Assembly: GCA_910589425.1 (NCBI GenBank)
Contig: CAJUSZ010000043.1
Location: 1-10,179 of the forward strand
Source: an uncultured Muribaculaceae bacterium
Lineage (GTDB): Bacteria; Bacteroidota; Bacteroidia; Bacteroidales; Muribaculaceae
Length of the DNA stretch: 10,179 nucleotides
Direction of reading: 5' to 3'
In this document: positions 4,843 to 10,179 of the stretch, piece after piece
Layout: the number at the start of each line of letters is the position of its first letter
Numbering within the stretch: the first letter of the stretch is position 1
The notes under the pieces: generated by a model
Databases searched by the model: none
Seen by the model: only the letters and a program-made list of their open reading frames with translations
Told to the model about the DNA's origin: nothing
Program-made: the position numbers and the translations under genes

Positions 4843-7812
4843 TTACTTGAAACGACGGTTACCCTGAAGTTTTGTCGTCTCCTCTACGTGCTGGTTCTTT
4901 TTAGCGGAACGCTTGATGATGGAATATGCCACCGGTGCCGCGCAATAGAGCGAGCAGAATGTTCCGACAACCACACCGAAGATCATCGCAAATGTGAACG
5001 AACGGATCGTGTCGCCGCCGAGGAAGAAGATGCAGAGAAGCACGAGCAATGTCGAGAACGACGTGTTGATCGTTCTGGTAAGCGTGGTGTTCAGAGCCTT
5101 GTTGAAAGTCTGGAAACGATCTTCCCTGGGATATATCTTCATCATCTCACGCACACGGTCGAACACAACCACCGTATCGTTGATCTGATAACCGATGATG
5201 GTCAGGATAGCCGCTATGAACGACTGGTCAACCTCCATCGAGAATGGGAAGAAGCCCCAGCAGACTGAGTAGAAGCCTACGATGAGGAACGCTGTCAGCG
5301 CCACTGCACATACAGCACCGACCGAGAACGCGATGTTGCGGAAACGGAGAAGGATGTAGAGGAACATGCAGACTACAGCTATGCCCACGGCCCAGTATGC
5401 GTCGCGCTTCATGTCGTCGGCCACGGACGGACCTACTTTCTGAATCGAGATGATGCCCCGGCTTTCGTCGGCCACTGTAAATGCATCCTTATCCATCATC
5501 TTTCCATCCTTGCCTACAAGCTGCTTCTGAAGACCCTGATAGAGGAGGTCGGTGATCTCATTGTCTACGTTGGCATCCTCGGCGTCGATCTTGTAGTTGG
5601 TCGAGATGCGCACTTTGGTGTCGTTGTCGATGGTGATCACGCCTACGCTGACAGTCTTGTCGTTGGCCGTTGTCTGGAAAAGCTCGGCAAGATCAGCCTG
5701 AAGTTCCTGCGGATTCACGTTCTTGTCGAACTGAACCACATAGTTGCGGCCACCGGAGAAGTCGATGCCCTGGTTCATGCCACGGATTACAAGCGATGCT
5801 ATGGATATCACGATCAACGCCACCCAGACTGCGGTTGCAGCCTTGCTCTGTCCGATGAAGTTGATCTTCTTGTCCACAAGGAAGCGGCGGCTCATGGCCG
5901 TGTCGAACGTCATGCCGGCGTTACGGCCGTTCTTGGTGATAAGATCAAATGCTATGCGGGTCAGGAACACTGCTGTGAAGAACGAGCATACAAGACCGAT
6001 GATAAGGGTTGTGGCAAAGCCTTTGATCGGACCTGAACCGAACACAAGAAGGATCACACCGGTGATGACAGATGTCAGGTTGGAGTCGAATATGGCGGAG
6101 AAGGCGTTGCTGTAGCCGTCTTTGATGGCCTGACGCAACTTCTTGCCGTTTCTCAGTTCCTCTCTGGTGCGTTCGAAGATAAGCACGTTGGCGTCTACTG
6201 CCATACCCATCGAAAGTACGATACCGGCGATACCGGATAGCGTAAGCACTGCCTGGAACGAGGCAAGGATTCCGAGAGTGAAGTAGAGGTTGAGCATTAT
6301 GCCTACATTAGCCACGAGGCCGGGGATCAGACCGTAGATGGCGACCATGTAGATCATGAGGAGTACAAGGGCAACGATGAATGAGATGAAGCCCTGCTGA
6401 ACAGCCTCCGCGCCGAGCGAGGGACCGATCACGTTGTTGCTGACCACATCCACGCGTGCGGTCATCTTACCCGACTTCAGCACATTGGCAAGGTCGTTGG
6501 CTTCTTCGGGTGTGAAGTTGCCGGTGATCTGCGACGATCCGCCGGTGATTTCGTTGTTGACGTTGGGGAATGAGTAGACGGCGTTGTCAAGCACAATGGC
6601 TATCGGGCGTCCGATGTTGTTGCGGGTGATTGTGGCCCATGCCTGAGCGCCTGCGTCGTTCATGCGCATATTGACCATATTGCCCTGCATGTTGTCAAAT
6701 TCGGAAGAGGCCGAAACCACAGCGTCTCCTTCGAGAGCCGCCTCTCCCTTAAGGGCGATCAGCTGCCAGTAGGGAGTGGTCTTGTAGGAACCGTCGGATT
6801 TCTTCACAGGCTGGCCATTCTTGTCGAGGACAGGCATCTCGGTAGCCTTGACCTCCCATACGGCACGGAAATCGCTGGGGAGTTTCTGCTTGGCGAGAGG
6901 GGTGTTGAGGATGCTGTCCACCACGTTGCGTGCGGCGGGAGCCACAAGGCCTATCACCGGGCTGCCGTCGCGCTGAGCGCCGCCGAGAAGCTCGATGAGA
7001 TTGAGGTTGCTGACTGTATCCTGAGCTGCGAATGCCTGGGCGAACGCCGCGAGGTCGTTCTTTATCTCATTGTAGTTATAGACTTCAAAGAACTCAAGGT
7101 TGGCCGAGGATTTGAGCAGCTCGGTAACACGCTCCGGTTCCTTAACGCCGGGAAGCTCAAGAAGGATCTGTCCGTTCTTGTCCTGGAGTTTCTGGATGTT
7201 GGGAGCCACAACGCCAAACTGGTCGATACGGGTGCGGAAGATATTGAAAGCCGCGTCAACCTGACTGTTCACCTGCTCCTGGAGAGCCGATGTAACCTCC
7301 GCGTTGGAAGCATTGTTTTTCAGTTTGCCGAGATGCTCTCCCTCACGGGTGAAGAGACCGGACATCACACCTGGCTGTATGAAAGATGCGACACGGGAGA
7401 TGAAATCCTTATCGGAAGATTTCACACCTGCAGCCTCAGCCTTGGCGATGGCATTGTTGATCTGGTTGAGCTGTGCCGGGCCTGATGCGTACTGGCGGAG
7501 AATGTCGGGAACTGAAATCTCAAGCACTACGTTCATACCGCCTTTCAAGTCGAGACCGAGACCGATCTCCATCTGGCGCACTTGATTGTAGGTGTAATTG
7601 AGATAGACTTTTTCCTTGTCGATCGAATCGTTGAACTGCTTCAGACTTTGCTTGTAGACGTCGTTGGTTACGTCGTGCGTCTTCGAGACCTTGGCGGCAT
7701 ATTCCTCTGCTTTCTTCTCGTAGTGAGATGTTACGAAAGAGAATGAGATATAAAACCCGCAGATAAGGACCAGAAGAATCGCAATGGTGCTGATAAACCC
7801 TTTGTTCTGCAT
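4843..7812 (-). CDS. secDF: Protein translocase subunit SecDF (fused)
   Basis: Inner-membrane RND-type subunit of the Sec translocon. It uses the proton gradient to pull exported proteins across and release them on the periplasmic side. At 989 residues it is the fused SecD-SecF form usual in Bacteroidota. The SecD half begins with a membrane span at about 6-27, then G-L-G-L-D-L-K-G-G-M-N at 83-93, a large periplasmic region, and spans at about 475-622 with G-M-A-V-D-A-N-V-L-I-F-E-R at 536-548, where D540 is the expected proton-relay Asp. The SecF half starts near 645, with a span at 659-677, G-I-D-F-S-G-G-R-N at 682-690, and spans at about 806-962 carrying I-N-D-T-V-V-V-F-D-R at 877-886. Its D879 and R913 correspond to proton-path residues known in the family. 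The C-terminal tail is basic. ATG 7812 gives a proper N-terminal anchor. Transcribed alone, with its own terminator and a long structured leader; divergent from the Ig-like lipoprotein gene. Confidence 0.97.
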   Translation of the reverse strand: MQNKGFISTIAILLVLICGFYISFSFVTSHYEKKAEEYAAKVSKTHDVTNDVYKQSLKQFNDSIDKEKVYLNYTYNQVRQMEIGLGLDLKGGMNVVLEISVPDILRQYASGPAQLNQINNAIAKAEAAGVKSSDKDFISRVASFIQPGVMSGLFTREGEHLGKLKNNASNAEVTSALQEQVNSQVDAAFNIFRTRIDQFGVVAPNIQKLQDKNGQILLELPGVKEPERVTELLKSSANLEFFEVYNYNEIKNDLAAFAQAFAAQDTVSNLNLIELLGGAQRDGSPVIGLVAPAARNVVDSILNTPLAKQKLPSDFRAVWEVKATEMPVLDKNGQPVKKSDGSYKTTPYWQLIALKGEAALEGDAVVSASSEFDNMQGNMVNMRMNDAGAQAWATITRNNIGRPIAIVLDNAVYSFPNVNNEITGGSSQITGNFTPEEANDLANVLKSGKMTARVDVVSNNVIGPSLGAEAVQQGFISFIVALVLLMIYMVAIYGLIPGLVANVGIMLNLYFTLGILASFQAVLTLSGIAGIVLSMGMAVDANVLIFERTREELRNGKKLRQAIKDGYSNAFSAIFDSNLTSVITGVILLVFGSGPIKGFATTLIIGLVCSFFTAVFLTRIAFDLITKNGRNAGMTFDTAMSRRFLVDKKINFIGQSKAATAVWVALIVISIASLVIRGMNQGIDFSGGRNYVVQFDKNVNPQELQADLAELFQTTANDKTVSVGVITIDNDTKVRISTNYKIDAEDANVDNEITDLLYQGLQKQLVGKDGKMMDKDAFTVADESRGIISIQKVGPSVADDMKRDAYWAVGIAVVCMFLYILLRFRNIAFSVGAVCAVALTAFLIVGFYSVCWGFFPFSMEVDQSFIAAILTIIGYQINDTVVVFDRVREMMKIYPREDRFQTFNKALNTTLTRTINTSFSTLLVLLCIFFLGGDTIRSFTFAMIFGVVVGTFCSLYCAAPVAYSIIKRSAKKNQHVEETTKLQGNRRFK

Positions 7813-7844
7813 TTTTTGTTATATTACTGTTGTTGTTTAATTAT

Positions 7845-7915
7845 CTCGGCTTTGGCCGGGTCTCCCGACTGGCCGAGAAAGGACTATCTGCCCCCTCCCG
7901 ACGCTTTATGGCGGG
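7845..7915 (-). promoter_or_regulatory. Structured GC-rich leader of secDF (candidate cis-regulatory RNA)
   Basis: The minus-strand leader of about 120 bases contains a hairpin closed by CTCGGC (7845-7850) and GCCGAG (7872-7877). Inside it is CGGG/CCCG (7857-7860 with 7864-7867), and a competing GGCC pair lies at 7854-7857 and 7871-7874. A second stem, CCCG (7897-7900) with CGGG (7912-7915), lies further upstream in the transcript. This GC-rich block sits in otherwise AT-rich DNA. No upstream arrest-peptide reading frame with an ATG is visible. Neither stem has a following T-run that would make it a simple terminator. I do not recognise a named riboswitch. Confidence 0.4.
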
Positions 7916-7937
7916 TTACCGGTCTTTTTTCAGCTTG

Positions 7938-7945
7938 CAAATATA
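7938..7945 (-). promoter_or_regulatory. Probable secDF promoter -7 box
   Basis: TATATTTG on the minus strand (complement of 7938-7945) matches the Bacteroidota -7 consensus TAnnTTTG. The -33 box is weak: the expected position reads GGGG, and the nearest partial match (ATTG) lies at a 22-base spacing. Transcription would start near 7932, about 120 bases upstream of the ATG. The adjacent stretch 7946-8040 holds only AT-rich DNA, so the whole 323-base gap between secDF and the lipoprotein gene is regulatory sequence. Confidence 0.5.
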
Positions 7946-8040
7946 GTGCAATTTTCCGAGTTATCCCCAATTTCAGCACATAAAAAATCTTTTGTATCCC
8001 TTTTTCATGCTTTTTAGCCTCACGATTCGTCAAAAATACC

Positions 8041-8048
8041 TACTTTTG
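8041..8048 (+). promoter_or_regulatory. Probable promoter -7 box of the Ig-like lipoprotein gene
   Basis: TACTTTTG fits TAnnTTTG and lies about 88 bases before the ATG. The expected -33 TTTG is not found at 19-20 bases (CCTC instead), so the match is partial. The leader contains a small stem AGGCAG/CTGCCT around an eight- to nine-base loop near 8077-8097. Confidence 0.4.
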
Positions 8049-8135
8049 AAGTCGAAAAACCCTCAATGCCGCGCAGGCAGACGCTTTTGCTGCCTCACAG
8101 CACGGGAATAGGGCTGAACCTTACCTTCTTGAGTG

Positions 8136-10118
8136 ATGAAAAATCCGGCTTTCCGCTTCATTATGCTGTCTGCAGTCATGATTATCGCAATCGTCCTGCA
8201 CTCATGCGCTTCAATCGGCAACCCATCCGGGGGTCCAAGAGACGAGGATCCTCCGGTGGCCCTAAGGTCGAATCCCGCTCCTTACGGAGTGAACTTCAAC
8301 GGGAAACGAGTAACAATCGATTTCAACGAACTCGTCAACGTCAAAGACGCTTTCTCTAAAGTTACGGTCTCGCCCACGTCGAAAGAGACCCCGAGAGTGT
8401 CTGCCTCCGGACACAGGGTTACCGTGCAGTTCGCCGATTCGCTGCTCCCTAACACCACATACTCGATCGATTTCGGAGACGCCATCGAAGACAACAACGA
8501 AGCGAACAAGCTCGCCGGCTTCAACCTGACATTCTCCACAGGGCCTTCGATAGATTCGCTTAAAATCGCTGGAGTAGTACTCAATGCCCGAGATCTGGAA
8601 CCTCGACAGGGAATGCTTGTCGGCATCCACTCAAACCTGAACGATTCAGCGTTCGCCGCCATTCCTCTCGAACGGATAACCAAGACCGACGACCACGGAC
8701 GCTTCACAATCCGGGGACTCAAACCGGGGAAATACCGTGTGTTCGCCCTCGGCGACCTTAACAACGACTTCCGCTGGGACAATCCAGCCGAAGACATCGC
8801 TTTCATGGATGTGGCGGTAAGCCCCACTACGGAGACAGCATCCGCCACTGACTCGATATTCAATCCGGCCACAGGAAAGCTCGATTCGGTGGTCAGCAGA
8901 AACTTTACCCGCTATCTGCCGAACGACCTGCTGCTGAATGCGTTCAACACCAACTACAAGCCTCAGTATCTGACCGACTACCAGCGCGTCGATTCTACAA
9001 GGATCAGACTGATCTTCAACACAAGGGCGACATCTCTTCCGGACGTGGCCATTGTGGGAGCTGACAGGATGAAAGACTGGTACACTCTCGAAAAATCAAG
9101 ATACAACGACACTCTCACTTACTGGCTGAAACCAAAGAGCCTGCTGATCACCGACACCATCAGGCTCCATACAAGATATCTGCGCACTGACAGCGCAAAG
9201 AACCTCTCGCCAGTCAACGACACTCTTCGACTGATAACAGCCCGGCAAAAAGTAACAAAGCCTAAGAAAAAGAAAGAGTCAGCAGACTCCGTTCCGCAAA
9301 TCCAGTTTCTTGGCCTGCAATTCCTTTCCCCATCCTCACTCGATGTGTATGCTCCGCTCGTCATGGAGTTCGAGACGCCACTGGACACGATGGTTGCATC
9401 CCGGTTTGCCCTGATGCAAAAGGTGGACTCCACCTGGAAACCCGTGGAAAAGAACTGGCGGATCGCCCGTGCCGACACCTTGAATCCAAGAAGATTCAAG
9501 ATAGAATATCCCTGGGATTACGGAGCCACCTACAAACTCCATGCCGACTCGATCGCAGCTACGGGGATATACGGACTTTTCACCAAACCCACTGACTGCG
9601 AATTTACTGTCAAAAAAGAGGAGGATTACGCAAATCTGCGGTTCATCATCACCGGCACCGATGTATCCACGCCCGCTTTTGTGGAATTGCTCAATACGTC
9701 TGACTCGCCTGTCAGAACCACGCCTGTGATCAACGGGGCTGCCCTTTTCACCAATGTCAATCCCGGACAGTATTACGCACGGCTGGTGGAAGACCTGAAT
9801 GGCAACGGCGAATATGACACCGGAGATTACAACATATCGCTGCAACCCGAGCTGGTGTATTATTTTCCAAAGCGTCTGAATCTGAAGAAGAACTGGGATG
9901 CGGAGCAGGCCTGGGATGTGGCGGCTGTAGCGATCGACCTCCAGAAGCCGGCTGAACTCCGCAAGGCAAAATATGAAGAGGAGAAGAAAAAGAGAACCGA
10001 CAGCGATTCCGAATCGACCGACGAGGAAGATGACGACTATTTCGATCCTACCGCAAACCCATTCGATCCGAACCAGAAAAAAAGAAGAAGGAATAACCCT
10101 AACGGCTATTCCTACTGA
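8136..10118 (+). CDS. Ig-like (Big_5) domain lipoprotein of Bacteroidota
   Basis: Envelope lipoprotein of 660 residues. The type II signal peptide ends at Cys24 (L-H-S-C), and the mature N-terminus reads C-A-S-I-G-N-P-S-G-G-P-R-D-E-D-P-P, a stretch I recognise from a Bacteroidota-wide lipoprotein family. Residues about 38-136 form a Big_5/SbsA-type Ig-like domain (…T-I-D-F-N-E-L-V at 60-67; L-P-N-T-T-Y-S-I-D-F at 104-113; closing F-S-T-G). Next comes a beta-rich segment at about 141-230 resembling a CNA_B/transthyretin-like fold (G-R-F-T-I-R-G-L-K-P-G-K-Y). It is followed by further beta-rich domains and a second such module at about 500-575. Two Asp/Asn-rich loops, D-L-N-N-D-F-R-W-D at 207-215 and D-L-N-G-N-G-E-Y-D-T-G-D at 553-564, look able to bind calcium. 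The C-terminus is highly charged: basic 610-620, acidic 621-635, basic 648-652. An in-frame GTG precedes the ATG at 8136; the ATG is preferred. The biochemical role is unknown. Divergent from secDF; no terminator is visible before the window ends. Confidence 0.85.
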   Translation: MKNPAFRFIMLSAVMIIAIVLHSCASIGNPSGGPRDEDPPVALRSNPAPYGVNFNGKRVTIDFNELVNVKDAFSKVTVSPTSKETPRVSASGHRVTVQFADSLLPNTTYSIDFGDAIEDNNEANKLAGFNLTFSTGPSIDSLKIAGVVLNARDLEPRQGMLVGIHSNLNDSAFAAIPLERITKTDDHGRFTIRGLKPGKYRVFALGDLNNDFRWDNPAEDIAFMDVAVSPTTETASATDSIFNPATGKLDSVVSRNFTRYLPNDLLLNAFNTNYKPQYLTDYQRVDSTRIRLIFNTRATSLPDVAIVGADRMKDWYTLEKSRYNDTLTYWLKPKSLLITDTIRLHTRYLRTDSAKNLSPVNDTLRLITARQKVTKPKKKKESADSVPQIQFLGLQFLSPSSLDVYAPLVMEFETPLDTMVASRFALMQKVDSTWKPVEKNWRIARADTLNPRRFKIEYPWDYGATYKLHADSIAATGIYGLFTKPTDCEFTVKKEEDYANLRFIITGTDVSTPAFVELLNTSDSPVRTTPVINGAALFTNVNPGQYYARLVEDLNGNGEYDTGDYNISLQPELVYYFPKRLNLKKNWDAEQAWDVAAVAIDLQKPAELRKAKYEEEKKKRTDSDSESTDEEDDDYFDPTANPFDPNQKKRRRNNPNGYSY

Positions 10119-10179
10119 TGACCGCCTGACTTCGTCAACGTGTCACCCAAAATTCATCAGAGAATAGCGGGGCGATGCG

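Noticed and set aside
4843..7812. Several open frames on the plus strand within secDF.
   Set aside because: They are antisense shadows of a well-conserved 989-residue protein and lack family signatures.
7853..7932. Arrest-peptide reading frame upstream of secDF.
   Set aside because: No ATG- or GTG-initiated frame exists in the leader, and the only TTG-initiated one overlaps the promoter box.
38..10137. A 13-base inverted match near the two ends of the window (TGACGAAGTCAGG at 38-50 and its complement at 10125-10137).
   Set aside because: One such match is expected by chance in a 10 kb window, the window ends are arbitrary, and housekeeping genes lie between.
10118..10179. Start of a next gene at the right edge (ATG at 10118 and ATG at 10175).
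   Set aside because: The first ATG meets a stop after two codons, and the second has only five bases of sequence left, so neither can be supported.

Overview
The window looks like a chromosomal segment from a member of the Bacteroidales, possibly a Muribaculaceae-type gut bacterium (family-level placement is a guess). Three things support the order: the naturally fused SecDF protein, two lipoproteins with Bacteroidota-style signal peptides (one beginning its mature part with the C-A-S-I-G-N-P-S-G-G-P stretch I know from Bacteroidota Ig-like lipoproteins), and several promoters matching the Bacteroides pattern TTTG-N19/20-TAnnTTTG. Coding regions are moderately GC-rich, while intergenic stretches are clearly AT-rich.

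Layout, left to right. Bases 1-299 hold no convincing gene, only an AT-rich stretch ending in a long imperfect hairpin. Next comes a minus-strand gene for a GT11-like (alpha-1,2-fucosyltransferase-type) glycosyltransferase (300-1112). Its 5' leader and its 3' flank both carry inverted repeats built on the same GAGTGTG core. Its promoter overlaps, on the opposite strand, the promoter of a plus-strand lipoprotein of the M28/glutaminyl cyclase family (1239-2198). Then follow tyrosyl-tRNA synthetase (2340-3635) and a strong intrinsic terminator. An AT-rich island (about 3770-4740) holds an N-terminally truncated ATPase/winged-helix gene that is probably a remnant. The minus-strand secDF gene (4843-7812) follows, with a clear terminator at its 3' end and a long, GC-rich, structured leader. 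Divergent from it is a large Ig-like (Big_5) lipoprotein (8136-10118).

Functionally, three genes touch the cell envelope and secretion. SecDF drives late steps of Sec export. The M28/QC lipoprotein probably acts on exported proteins in the periplasm, where many Bacteroidota signal-peptidase products begin with glutamine and become pyroglutamate. The Ig-like lipoprotein is an envelope protein of unknown role. TyrS is housekeeping. The glycosyltransferase stands alone, outside any visible glycan cluster.

I do not see a clear new defence, mobile or CRISPR system. The best leads are regulatory: overlapping divergent promoters with a predicted leaderless mRNA, a start-codon-occluding hairpin with two alternative partners in the fucosyltransferase leader, and the structured secDF leader.
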